Positions 42,806-51,196 of a stretch of 64,000 nt of DNA are shown in pieces (positions within the stretch are counted from its first letter, which is position 1; the number at the start of each line of letters is the position of its first letter). Under the pieces are notes generated by a model. It had not been told where the DNA came from. It was given only the letters and a program-made list of their open reading frames with translations, and did no database searches. The DNA lies in contig NZ_VFPN01000001.1 in assembly GCF_006716695.1 (NCBI RefSeq), forward strand, positions 744,001 to 808,000, in the 5' to 3' direction. This DNA is from Klugiella xanthotipulae (GTDB lineage Bacteria > Actinomycetota > Actinomycetes > Actinomycetales > Microbacteriaceae). The translations under genes and the position numbers were made by a program.

Positions 42806-43207
42806 TCATGACCCCGCCAGCGCAAAAGCCGCCACCTCCAGCAGCAGGTAGACGCACACCAGAAGCCCCATGCTCGCCCCCCACCTCCGGCGGATGCCCG
42901 AGAGAAGCGCCATCACGAGGCCGCCACCCCACAGCAGAATAAGGGCCGACACCCCCATAAAGACCACGGTCGTCTGCACGGCAGAAGAGCAGATCAGATC
43001 GGTATCGCCGCTGTAACAGGAGTCCGAGGACAACGCGAGCGCCAGCATGGTGGGCACAAACAACACGAAACCGATGGCACTCAGCACGAGCGCGAGGATC
43101 ACGCGGGCGACGACCTTCCCGGTGGGGAGCCGATCCGGGTTCGGCTGTGCCCCGACGGAGGGGGGCGGGGTGGAGGGGCCAGAGGGGTCAGCGGCGGGGA
43201 CGTTCAT
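42806..43207 (-). CDS. Small membrane protein of unknown function
   Basis: This 133-aa protein starts MNVPAADPSGPS at 43207. It has a Pro/Ser-rich cytoplasmic start and three hydrophobic segments (residues about 37-58, 75-97 and 107-130), with two Cys in the first external loop (SDSCYSGDTDLICSS), a likely disulfide. The frame is open further upstream but that part is Arg/Pro-rich and unlikely to be translated. No family recognised. It lies upstream of and in the same direction as the GntR operon, ending close to its promoter. Confidence 0.7.
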   Translation of the reverse strand: MNVPAADPSGPSTPPPSVGAQPNPDRLPTGKVVARVILALVLSAIGFVLFVPTMLALALSSDSCYSGDTDLICSSAVQTTVVFMGVSALILLWGGGLVMALLSGIRRRWGASMGLLVCVYLLLEVAAFALAGS

Positions 43208-43306
43208 GCGCTCAGCGTAGCGCGGTCGGGGCCACAGCCCCGGTGCGGCTAACGCGCCCGTTCCACCCCGTATCCGAAACCACCGCACCCACCCACCGTT
43301 GCACCC

Positions 43307-43963
43307 TCATTCCTGCGGAACGAGTTTTTTGTCGCTGAGCATCAACCTGCTCTGGCACCACCCGGCAACCCGCTCGTTGTGTGTGGTGACGATGAGTGTG
43401 TGGCCCTCGCTTTCTAGCCGGGAAAACACACTCAGTATGTGGTTCTCCGTCTCTTCATCCAGCGCCCCCGTCGGTTCATCCGCCAAGATAACCCGGGGAT
43501 TTTTCACCAGAGCTCGGGCGATAGCAACTCGCTGAGCCTCCCCACCGGATAGCTGGGTGATGCTCTTCTTCTCAAACTTTTCGAGCTGCACGAGAGCGAG
43601 ACACTCCTTCGCGCGAGCAATGCTCTTTTTCCCAGAGAAACCGAGTAAGACGTTCTGCACAACATTTCGATCACTCAATAGGTGATAACTCTGAGTAACG
43701 ATCCCAATATTCTCACGACGATATCGCGCCATCGTTGCGCCGTTCTTCAACAATGGTTCACCTTCGAAGAAATATTTTCCCTGATATCGCGTATCGAGAC
43801 CGGCAAGAATCTTGAGGAGCGTTGACTTACCCGATCCGCTTCTCCCCAGAATCGCAACAGAGCTATGCGCGGGCGACAGACTGAAATTCAGCGATCGGAA
43901 AAGATCTCTTCTCAGACCGTTCGGCTCAACAACAACCTTATCAACATCTTCTAGCCGAATCAT
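43307..43963 (-). CDS. ABC transporter ATP-binding protein of a lower-GC MacB/LolD-type system
   Basis: This 218-aa ATPase has Walker A GRSGSGKST, signature LSGGEAQR, Walker B VILADEPTGALD and H-loop TTHNE. It is of the short LolD/MacB class that works with FtsX-like permeases. It is the last gene of a three-gene set (46169 to 43307) whose DNA is visibly less GC-rich than the neighbourhood, with many AAA/TTT codons, suggesting horizontal acquisition. It is separated from the permease gene by 31 nt. Confidence 0.9.
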   Translation of the reverse strand: MIRLEDVDKVVVEPNGLRRDLFRSLNFSLSPAHSSVAILGRSGSGKSTLLKILAGLDTRYQGKYFFEGEPLLKNGATMARYRRENIGIVTQSYHLLSDRNVVQNVLLGFSGKKSIARAKECLALVQLEKFEKKSITQLSGGEAQRVAIARALVKNPRVILADEPTGALDEETENHILSVFSRLESEGHTLIVTTHNERVAGWCQSRLMLSDKKLVPQE

Positions 43964-43994
43964 GGGTCCTAGAAAGCCTTTCCCGCATCATCAT

Positions 43995-45245
43995 TCAGAT
44001 ATTTACCCAGCACATATCTTTGGTGCAATAAATCGCACCCAAAAACATGAGCATGAAAAACAAAGAGTTCATTAAAATAAATTCGTTTTTATTCGGCAAG
44101 GCCACAAATGCCAGCCAGAAAATAAGAAATGCAAGCGCGTACTCGATGGTGGAATACCACAAAAACTCCCGCATAATTTCTTCGCGGCTACGTCCCAGAA
44201 GCCAGTACACCAGGCCGCCCTCCCATCGCCGAACAAGAATCCCTCGATTAATAAAGAATGTGACGCAGATAACACCTATTCCCATGGCCAAAATAATCGA
44301 CAGGAGAAGCGTATAGTTATCTTCAATAATGCTCTTCGTGAGCGACATCTGAACCAGGTATGTCGGCACGTCGATCAACGTGTAGTCGTAGAACCCGGTG
44401 TCGCGAGAAATAGCCTGAAGGTCTTCGATCAGTTGCGCCGAACTCAGGTCTTTCCGTGCAACCAGATCGCCATTAATCATGGCAAACGAGAGGATTCCCT
44501 GGAAGAACTGCTCCTCGTCGGTGATGCCCCGCAGCGTATCCGGATAGGGAATAAGGATGTAGCTATCCAAGTAGTGATTTATTTCATTCTTGTAGAAAAT
44601 CGAAGAACCGGGCTCAAGGAAACCGGCGACCCTGAGGTTGAGGGTTTTGAAGTAAAAATTTCCCTGGATCACATCGCCCACCCGGTACAGGTTTGCGTAG
44701 TTGCTACCCAACAGGATAGGAACCTCAGACCCCGAGTAATCTATTTCTTTCCACGGTATCTCTTGGCCCCCCTCTGTCCGAATCTTATAAAACTCGAACG
44801 CGTTCTTATTCATTTGAATAGATTTAACATTCTGAGCCTGCGCCCCGAAATCCTCATCAAAATATTTTCCCTGCACGGACATCTCTGTTCCATACCCGTA
44901 GTCATAGGTTTCATCCCCACGAAAATCTTTCACCGGGAGCGGTTGGTCAAATATCGAGAGAAAAGTAAATTGACCTCCGTCGTTGAGCGCGTTATAGAAG
45001 GATCCCAGCTTATCGAGTTCGTTTTTCGATTCTCTGAATTCCGAGAATTCATCGGCCTCCACCAGGGTGTCCGTCAGAGTGTAGAGGTTAACCTCACTAT
45101 CACTCGAGAAGCTCTGGTTTATTGCCGCATCAGTTTCCTGCGAAAAACTCAGAAAGTTGTAAAAAGCGAGAAAGAACAGACTAAAAACGAGTGACTTTGC
45201 GACAATGAGGGGAAAATTCTTCCGCATATCGAAGATAATTCCCAC
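43995..45245 (-). CDS. Large permease-like membrane protein (ABC partner)
   Basis: This 416-aa protein has an N-terminal helix (LIVAKSLVFSLFFLAFYNFL), an external domain of about 290 residues rich in Asp/Glu/Tyr, and three C-terminal helices (about 310-335, 362-385 and 390-408). This is the MacB/FtsX half-permease topology with a large periplasmic-type domain. GTG 45245 lies three nt after the preceding gene's stop; an ATG six codons in is an alternative start. No residue-level family assignment is possible by eye. It resembles permeases of bacteriocin or peptide export/immunity systems. Confidence 0.72.
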   Translation of the reverse strand: MGIIFDMRKNFPLIVAKSLVFSLFFLAFYNFLSFSQETDAAINQSFSSDSEVNLYTLTDTLVEADEFSEFRESKNELDKLGSFYNALNDGGQFTFLSIFDQPLPVKDFRGDETYDYGYGTEMSVQGKYFDEDFGAQAQNVKSIQMNKNAFEFYKIRTEGGQEIPWKEIDYSGSEVPILLGSNYANLYRVGDVIQGNFYFKTLNLRVAGFLEPGSSIFYKNEINHYLDSYILIPYPDTLRGITDEEQFFQGILSFAMINGDLVARKDLSSAQLIEDLQAISRDTGFYDYTLIDVPTYLVQMSLTKSIIEDNYTLLLSIILAMGIGVICVTFFINRGILVRRWEGGLVYWLLGRSREEIMREFLWYSTIEYALAFLIFWLAFVALPNKNEFILMNSLFFMLMFLGAIYCTKDMCWVNI

Positions 45246-45248
45246 GGT

Positions 45249-46169
45249 CTATGCTCCCGTAACGTTCTTCACGAAAGAAAAACCAAATGCGGTGAGCACA
45301 GTGCACAGCTGCACACAGAACCCGCTCAACACAACCCCCACCGGAAAGGTGACCTGGAACAAGACGCTCCAGGCACTCACGATCACAAACGCCACAGCCG
45401 CGACAAGGAGAGTAACCTCTCCTGCACGCCGAAGAAATACCGCACGATGAGTGGCTCCCTGCAGGTGTTGAACGCCATTCTGCCCCGCGGAATAGCGACC
45501 CACCAGCAGTCCTGTCGAAATGCACCCCAGAACAACAAGAAGCAGACCGAACCCTTTCAACAGGGGCGAGACGAGGTCAACATTCGTTCTTTTATTAGTT
45601 CCGCCGTCGCGTAGGGCAACGTTTTCTGAACCGTACACCGACACGAAAGCGTTATGCACGCCAGACCCATCGAGAATATATGGCTCATCTGCACCCGAAC
45701 CGAAGAGAGCTGGGTCATTCAGTATGACATTTTTTTCAAGCAGACTCTTCGTTTCACGACCCAGGTGGCCAATAACCTCATAACGTTTTTCCTGAAAAAT
45801 ATAGTATTCTATTCCGCCGTCATAGGTCGTGACAACCTCGGCCCCCACGAGCGCTTTCTGAGATTCACCCTCGATAAAGCTTCGACCGCTGTGCAGGGGA
45901 AAGTTCACCCGAGAAGAATCTCGCATGAATATATTGCGAATATCCCCGTCCTCCGAGAGATTCGTGTAAATTTTCAGGTCCTGAACGTTGTCAAGACGTG
46001 CCGATATATCTGTAAAACTCCCCCGCACTTCAATACTCTCTGCCGTGTACAGCTTGTTTCCCTCACGAGTGATAGCCTCCTGCCGAACGCCGTAGACGTG
46101 TAGCGCCGACAGGAGAAACGAAAAGAGCAGCAGCAGGAAAACGATTGCACCCGATTGTCGTAGCGTCAT
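45249..46169 (-). CDS. Permease-like membrane protein (first gene of the three-gene ABC set)
   Basis: This 306-aa protein has an N-terminal helix (GAIVFLLLLFSFLLSALHVYGV), an external domain of about 180 residues, and three C-terminal helices (about 205-225, 250-270 and 275-300), the same FtsX-like plan as the next gene. AGGA precedes the ATG by six nt. Two different half-permeases plus one ATPase suggest a heteromeric MacB-like complex. No precursor peptide gene was found next to it. Confidence 0.72.
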   Translation of the reverse strand: MTLRQSGAIVFLLLLFSFLLSALHVYGVRQEAITREGNKLYTAESIEVRGSFTDISARLDNVQDLKIYTNLSEDGDIRNIFMRDSSRVNFPLHSGRSFIEGESQKALVGAEVVTTYDGGIEYYIFQEKRYEVIGHLGRETKSLLEKNVILNDPALFGSGADEPYILDGSGVHNAFVSVYGSENVALRDGGTNKRTNVDLVSPLLKGFGLLLVVLGCISTGLLVGRYSAGQNGVQHLQGATHRAVFLRRAGEVTLLVAAVAFVIVSAWSVLFQVTFPVGVVLSGFCVQLCTVLTAFGFSFVKNVTGA

Positions 46170-46207
46170 TTAAGTCCTTGACCGTGCCGATTAGTGTGCC
46201 CCACACC

Positions 46208-48067
46208 CTACCCCTTCGCCGCCGCGTAGTCCCCCGCCACCATCGCCTGCACCGGAAACTCCACCGGGAACCCCCCAAAAAGCAGCCGCCCCGCATCCGC
46301 CGCGGCCGCGTGCACCGCCGCGACCACCTCCTCGGCGCACCCCACGGGCGTGTGCACCATCACCTCATCGTGCAGGAAGTAGACCAGGTGGGGGCGGGCC
46401 TCCGGCGAGCCCATCTCGGCCAGGCGAGTGCGCAGACCCGCCATCCAACACATCGCCCACTCGGCGGCCGAGCCCTGGCAGACAAAGTTTCTCGTGAAAC
46501 GCCCCCAGCTGCGCGCCTGCTGCATCGCCCTCTCACGCTGCGGGCCGGTGACCCCGCCGTCGGTGTCGAGCACGGCATCCACCCACCACTGGTCGTCGGG
46601 CCGGGGCGAGCTGCGGCCCAGCCAGGTGGTCACCACTCCACCCTTCTCCCCCACCCGCGCGGCCTCGGCCACGAACTGAATCGCGGCCGGGTAGGCGCGT
46701 GTGAGCCGCGGCATCAGCGCGGCGCTCTGCCCCGTGGTAGATCCGTACAGTGCACCGAGAATCCCCACCTTGGCATGATCGCGGGTATCCACCACCCCCT
46801 GATCGACAAGCGCCTGGTAGAGGTCCTGCCCGCGCCCGGCCTCCGCCATGCGCAGATCGCCGGAGAGGGCCGAGAGGATGCGCGGCTCCAGCTGGGCCGC
46901 ATCTGCCACCACCAGCGTCCACCCCGGGTCTGCCACAACCGCACCGCGCACGGTGCCCGGTAGTTGCAGCGCCCCGCCGCCCTTCGCCGCCCACCGGCCC
47001 GTCACCACGCCACCCACCACGTACTCGGGGTGGAACCGACCATCCCGCACCCAGGTATCGAGCCAGGCCCACCCGTTGGCGGTGTACAGCCGCGACATCT
47101 TCTTGTACGCCAGCAGGGGTGCCACCACCGGATGATCCACCCCGCGCAGCTCCCACTTACTGGTGCTCGTCACCGACAGCCCGGCCCGGCGCAGCGCCCT
47201 GAGGAGGTCCGGCTGCGAGTCCGGGTTGAACGTGGGGTTACCCACCGCACGCCGGATCTCCTGCACCAGCGCCTCCATTTTTACCGGCCTGCCGCCGAAA
47301 CGGGGCCGCTCACCCAGCGCCTCGGTGAGGATATGGTCGTGCAGATCCGCCCGCCACGGGATGCCGTGGAACCGCATCTCGGCGGCAATCAGTGCCCCAG
47401 CCGACTCCACCGCAACCAGCAGCCCGAGCCGCCCCGGCTCCTCGCTGGCCGCGAGCGCCGCACGCTGCCGACGGAACTCCCGGAGTGACTCGTCCTCGCC
47501 GTGCGGGTCTCGGGCGGGCTGGCGCTTGTTCGCCACCCGGGTGACATACGCACCAATCTGCCGCCCGGCGGCACCCTGAGCGGCACTCTGAGCAGCACTC
47601 TGAGCGTTCGAGGGCAGCCCGGAATCCCCCGGCCCGGCATCCGGCCCACCGACCCCGGACCCTCTCTCGGCCCCGGCACCACCGCCCCACCCGTCCGTGT
47701 CGTCGAGGTCGTCAAAGAGCGTGTTGGCGGTCGGTGCCCGCTCGGGCACCGGGTCATCCCACGCCGAATGCGGGGCGTGCGCGAGCGGGCTGCCCGCCGT
47801 CCAGGCGGAGTGGCGCAGGATGGCGTGGCTGAGCCGCAGGTCGTGGCAGCGCTGCACCCGGATACCCCGCTCCAAGAGGGGCGGATACCAGTGCGCCGTA
47901 TCGTCCCACACCCAGCGCACGGTGTCGTCGGTGAGGGCATCCACCGCATCCGGAAACTCGGCGGCGGGTACCGTGTGGCTGTCGAACACCCGGCCCGTGG
48001 CATCCACCTGCCAGAGCACCACACGACCGCGCGCGGTCGGGGGTGCGGAAACGAGAATGTACACCAT
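46208..48067 (-). CDS. PolA-like bifunctional 3'-5' exonuclease/DNA polymerase
   Basis: This protein of about 619 aa has family A polymerase motifs in its C-terminal half: motif A as VVADAAQLEPRIL (Asp catalytic), motif B as RDHAKVGILGALYG (Lys and Tyr), and motif C as FLHDEV (Asp-Glu). The N-terminal 200 residues are a degenerate exonuclease-like region with an acidic/Ala-Gln-rich linker (QSAAQSAAQ). It lacks the 5'-nuclease domain, so it is not the replicative-repair PolA but the actinobacterial short paralogue. The start at 48067 (MVYILVS) is chosen over a GTG five codons earlier; neither has a strong SD. Confidence 0.85.
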   Translation of the reverse strand: MVYILVSAPPTARGRVVLWQVDATGRVFDSHTVPAAEFPDAVDALTDDTVRWVWDDTAHWYPPLLERGIRVQRCHDLRLSHAILRHSAWTAGSPLAHAPHSAWDDPVPERAPTANTLFDDLDDTDGWGGGAGAERGSGVGGPDAGPGDSGLPSNAQSAAQSAAQGAAGRQIGAYVTRVANKRQPARDPHGEDESLREFRRQRAALAASEEPGRLGLLVAVESAGALIAAEMRFHGIPWRADLHDHILTEALGERPRFGGRPVKMEALVQEIRRAVGNPTFNPDSQPDLLRALRRAGLSVTSTSKWELRGVDHPVVAPLLAYKKMSRLYTANGWAWLDTWVRDGRFHPEYVVGGVVTGRWAAKGGGALQLPGTVRGAVVADPGWTLVVADAAQLEPRILSALSGDLRMAEAGRGQDLYQALVDQGVVDTRDHAKVGILGALYGSTTGQSAALMPRLTRAYPAAIQFVAEAARVGEKGGVVTTWLGRSSPRPDDQWWVDAVLDTDGGVTGPQRERAMQQARSWGRFTRNFVCQGSAAEWAMCWMAGLRTRLAEMGSPEARPHLVYFLHDEVMVHTPVGCAEEVVAAVHAAAADAGRLLFGGFPVEFPVQAMVAGDYAAAKG

Positions 48068-48105
48068 CCCATTGTCGCGCACGGTACCGACACCGGCCCG
48101 GTCGG

Positions 48106-48981
48106 CTACCCTCCGGCGATAATCGTCGCCACCTCGGCCAGGAACACGTCCTTCGCGGCCCGGGCCTCGACGAGTTCTGCCGAGTGCTGTTCGATCTGCT
48201 GGGCCTGGTACTGGGCCACCACATCCGCCTGGCGCTGCACCGAGCCGGTGGAGGCGGCACAGCCCGCCTGGATACCGGCGATGCGCTTACCCTCCGCGGC
48301 CTCCTCGGTGCTGTCCTCAATCTGGGGACGGCCGTCCTCCACCGTGATCGTGAGACCAGCATCCCGCAGACACAGTTCCTGGTCGTGCAGGGCCTCGCTC
48401 GTGCGGGGATCGGCGGCCGCGCCCCCCGTGGCGATCTGGTGGATGCTCCCCACCACCCCCGAGCTGTCCCGGGTCAGGGCGTCCTGGGCGGCGATCCACT
48501 CCATCATCGTCTGGTTACACGCGTCAACAGCCGTGTCGTAGCGGGGATCGCCGAAGGTGGGCACGTCAATCCCCATCGCTTCTTCGCGCGGGTCGGGCGG
48601 CACGGCGTAGCCCTGCTCGGCCGCGAGCTCCGTGGCCCAGAAGCCGAATTGTCGGTCATCCATCGGCCGCACCGAGGACCAGTCGGCCCGCGCGGCAGCG
48701 TAGGAGTAGCCGCTCAGGGAGAGGCAGGAGTCCAGCTGAATGGAGTAGGCCTGGTCCGCCCGAATCTGCTCGGCATCGGTGAGGGTGTACTCGTCGAGGG
48801 GCAGCGTGATGCTGTAGTCCGCGTTGAGCGTGGCCGTCACCCCCTCAAAGCCGCTCAGGGTACCGGAGGGGGCCGCCGCGGTGCCGGGGGCGGAGGGAGC
48901 CGCCGCGCATCCACCCAGGGCGAGAATCCCGCCGAGAAGGATGCCGAGAGGAACGGCGCGATTCATATTTTTCTTGGGCAT
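48106..48981 (-). CDS. Putative lipoprotein
   Basis: This 291-aa protein has a lipoprotein signal (PLGILLGGILALGGC, lipobox ALGGC with Cys25) and a mature domain with two further Cys pairs (DSCLSL, DACNQT, ELCLRD, AGCAAS). The mature part is acidic and helical. An internal ATG six codons in (MNRAV) is a possible alternative start. It lies 38 nt downstream-facing toward the polymerase gene, so the two may be co-transcribed. Function unknown. Confidence 0.83.
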   Translation of the reverse strand: MPKKNMNRAVPLGILLGGILALGGCAAAPSAPGTAAAPSGTLSGFEGVTATLNADYSITLPLDEYTLTDAEQIRADQAYSIQLDSCLSLSGYSYAAARADWSSVRPMDDRQFGFWATELAAEQGYAVPPDPREEAMGIDVPTFGDPRYDTAVDACNQTMMEWIAAQDALTRDSSGVVGSIHQIATGGAAADPRTSEALHDQELCLRDAGLTITVEDGRPQIEDSTEEAAEGKRIAGIQAGCAASTGSVQRQADVVAQYQAQQIEQHSAELVEARAAKDVFLAEVATIIAGG

Positions 48982-49115
48982 AGTGTGTCCTAACGCTTAC
49001 GCTGAGCGGGAACGACCGACTCAGCGAGATAGAGGCGGCACGAGACAGCCGCCAGGGGTGACCGGATGACCTCCGGGTGTGAACACAAACGCTGGCACCG
49101 GATAACACGGTAACA

Positions 49116-49148
49116 CACCGAAACCCGCTCGCCACCGGGGTTTCGGTG
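49116..49148. other. Hairpin between divergent lipoprotein and sigma genes
   Basis: CACCGAAACCC (49116-49126) pairs with GGGTTTCGGTG (49138-49148) over an 11-nt loop. Because the flanking genes diverge, it is not an ordinary end-of-gene terminator; it could be an operator or a leader structure of the sigma gene. Confidence 0.5.
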
Positions 49149-49211
49149 TCGGGCAGGGATATCCCGGCAACACGTTATGAACCATTTCGCCAGCAGAGAG
49201 CAATACCTACT

Positions 49212-49805
49212 GTGAACACAGACAGCGACATCATCAGACAGTCGGAGCACCTTCCGACGGCTTTTGGTGAACTCTACGATAGGCACGCCTCTCACCTGTT
49301 CCGCTACGCGGCGGGACGGGTGGGCAGCTCGGCGGCCGAGGACGTGGTGGGCGACACCTTCCTCACCGCGTTTGAACGCCGAGCCACCTTTGATCACGAG
49401 TGGGAAAACGCGCGACCCTGGCTTTTTGGGATCACGACAACTCTCATCCGCAAGCACCGGCGAATGGAGGCGCAGAATTTCCGTTCCGTGGCCTCCGCAA
49501 CGGCGTTTGTGATCAACGACGACCGCGTCGGGGAGGTATCAGATCGCATCGACGCCGAGCGGAACATCCGGGCACTCACGAAAACACTCACCCGGATGGC
49601 CGCCGCTGATCGCGACACCCTGCTCCTGTACGCCTGGGGCGACCTCACCTACGAGGACATCGCCCTCGCGCTCTCGGTTCCCGTGGGAACCGTGCGCTCA
49701 CGACTCAACCGGGCACGCCGCACCCTGCGCGCGTCCCTCAGCCCCGAACACAGTGCCCAGGAGGTAGATCATGGACGAACTCACCCTGCTCCGCAAAATG
49801 CATGA
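49212..49805 (+). CDS. ECF sigma factor (SigE/RpoE type)
   Basis: This 197-aa protein has region 2 at residues 18-85 (FGELYDRHASHLFRYAAGRVGSSAAEDVVGDTFLTAFE) and region 4 at about 122-180 (LTRMAAADRDTLLLYAWGDLTYEDIALALSVPVGTVRSRLNRARRTLR). The GTG at 49212 (MNTDSDIIRQ) is preferred; the frame is open for 22 codons more, but that part overlaps the hairpin at 49116. It overlaps by 35 nt the gene for a CU044_5270-type protein, which is its probable regulatory partner. Confidence 0.9.
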   Translation: MNTDSDIIRQSEHLPTAFGELYDRHASHLFRYAAGRVGSSAAEDVVGDTFLTAFERRATFDHEWENARPWLFGITTTLIRKHRRMEAQNFRSVASATAFVINDDRVGEVSDRIDAERNIRALTKTLTRMAAADRDTLLLYAWGDLTYEDIALALSVPVGTVRSRLNRARRTLRASLSPEHSAQEVDHGRTHPAPQNA

Positions 49806-50862
49806 CACCGCGGATGACCCCACCGCCGACCAGCTGCGCGCCGGAAAGGCCCGACTCATGCTGGAGATTGCAACCAGCGGCCAGCGCACCGCCGCCGCCA
49901 CCTCCCGTCGGCGCAGGCTGCGCCGCGGCCTCACCCTCGGGATCGCCGCGACGAGCGTCGCCGCGCTGGCGACCGTTGTGATGATCGCCGCGGATGTGGT
50001 CGGGCCCACCCGGGCACCGGATGGCACCGCCATCAGCTCCGGGGCATCCGCCGCGGCCGCCGAGGTGCTGCACAACGCCGCCCTCGCCAGCATGAAGATG
50101 AGTGACCCGGTACTGACCCCCGGGCAGTACCTGCGGATCGAGATGGCACAAAGCTACCTGATGATGATGGGGCCGGAGAACACCACCGATGAGGCTCCCG
50201 ACATCAATCTCATGACCGCCGTGCTGCAGAGCAGCACAGATAATCAGTACGTGCCAGCCGACACCTCCGGCGAGTGGGTGTGGGTGCGACCACCCATGCA
50301 GCCGGTGACGTTCTTTGGGGAGCACGCCGAAGAGGACTACGCCGCACAGACGCCGTCCACGGAGACCGAGATCGTGCGCGGCCTGGGCGGCGACTACTAC
50401 GCCGGGCAGCAACTCGAACCTGACGCAGAAAGGTACGATTCCCTCGCCGGAATGGCCAAGCTTCCCCGCGACCCGCAGGCGCTGCTCGACCACCTCTACC
50501 TGCTGGCCGGCGACGCGGGCACCGGCCCCGATGCCGAGGCATTTGTCCTCATAAACGATGTGCTGCGCACGGGGATGGCACCCGCGGACCTGCGGGCGGC
50601 GCTCTTCGAGGCGGCTGCGCTCATCCCGGGCGTGGAGATCACCGAGGACTCCGCCACCGTCAACGGCCGCACGGGGGTGGCCATCGCCCGGGTGGACACC
50701 ACCCGCGACGAGCGTAGCGACGTCATCATCGACCCCGACACGGGGATGGTCATCGGCGAGCGCACGGTCAGCCTGAAGGGGTGGGGCCCGATCCCCGCCG
50801 GGACGGTGACCGGATGGACCTCGGTGACCACCACCGTGGTGGACGGTCTGCCCCCGCTGTAA
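49771..50862 (+). CDS. CU044_5270-type membrane protein, partner of the ECF sigma factor
   Basis: This 363-aa protein begins with a cytoplasmic segment of about 50 residues (MDELTLLRKMHDTADDPTADQLRAGKARLM). One membrane helix (LTLGIAATSVAALATVVMIAADVV) and an external domain of about 280 residues follow. This arrangement and the position after an ECF sigma gene are characteristic of the actinobacterial CU044_5270 family. The short N-terminal segment may act as the anti-sigma part and the outer domain as sensor; this is inference. AGGAGG lies six nt before the ATG. Confidence 0.87.
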   Translation: MDELTLLRKMHDTADDPTADQLRAGKARLMLEIATSGQRTAAATSRRRRLRRGLTLGIAATSVAALATVVMIAADVVGPTRAPDGTAISSGASAAAAEVLHNAALASMKMSDPVLTPGQYLRIEMAQSYLMMMGPENTTDEAPDINLMTAVLQSSTDNQYVPADTSGEWVWVRPPMQPVTFFGEHAEEDYAAQTPSTETEIVRGLGGDYYAGQQLEPDAERYDSLAGMAKLPRDPQALLDHLYLLAGDAGTGPDAEAFVLINDVLRTGMAPADLRAALFEAAALIPGVEITEDSATVNGRTGVAIARVDTTRDERSDVIIDPDTGMVIGERTVSLKGWGPIPAGTVTGWTSVTTTVVDGLPPL

Positions 50863-50876
50863 CCGGCTGAGCCCAC

Positions 50877-50916
50877 GGGCCCGTCGGCGAGTGCCCCCGC
50901 GCTCGCCGACGGGCCC
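50877..50916 (+). terminator. Terminator after the sigma/CU044_5270 pair
   Basis: GGGCCCGTCGGCGAG (50877-50891) pairs perfectly with CTCGCCGACGGGCCC (50902-50916) over a 10-nt loop. No T-tract, as is common in high-GC actinobacteria. Confidence 0.75.
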
Positions 50917-50975
50917 TCCCCTGCCGATCCGCCCGACTCGCCTTCCATCGACCCGCCCCACCGATCCGACACTGT

Positions 50976-51036
50976 GGGTGAAAAAACCTCACAAGACCGA
51001 GAAATAAACGTCGATGTGTGAGGAAAAGTCACCCGG
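50976..51036 (-). repeat. Dispersed intergenic repeat, copy C
   Basis: Reverse-complement copy of the elements at 1531 and 37102, with the same core and with the ATCGACG-TTTATTTC block intact. It is bounded on the plus strand by GGGTGA (50976-50981) and TCACCC (51029-51034), the same closing pair as copy A. It lies in the 334-nt gap between the sigma partner gene and the alkaline phosphatase gene. Confidence 0.75.
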
Positions 51037-51080
51037 GGTGGGGGCTGGTGTCGAGTACCGTGCCGGGCCATCGCCGCACA

Positions 51081-51102
51081 GTTCACCCCGCACACACCGT
51101 CG
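51081..51102 (+). promoter_or_regulatory. Candidate PHO box upstream of the alkaline phosphatase gene
   Basis: GTTCACC at 51081-51087 matches the 7-nt core of the actinobacterial PhoP-binding direct repeat; the next 11-nt unit keeps CACC only partly (ACACACC). It lies about 110 nt upstream of a phosphatase gene, the expected target of phosphate-starvation control. The second half-site is weak, so this is tentative. Confidence 0.4.
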
Positions 51103-51196
51103 AGACTCGTGTCCGTAACTCGGCGTTTGCTTCGGGCAGATGGTCTGGGGACCGGTGCCGACACACGGTCGGCCACGATCCTCAGGAGTGACACAG

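Noticed and set aside
43307-46169. Genomic island boundaries or insertion sequence around the lower-GC ABC genes
   Set aside because: No transposase, integrase, attachment repeats or tRNA gene was found at either edge; only composition suggests transfer.
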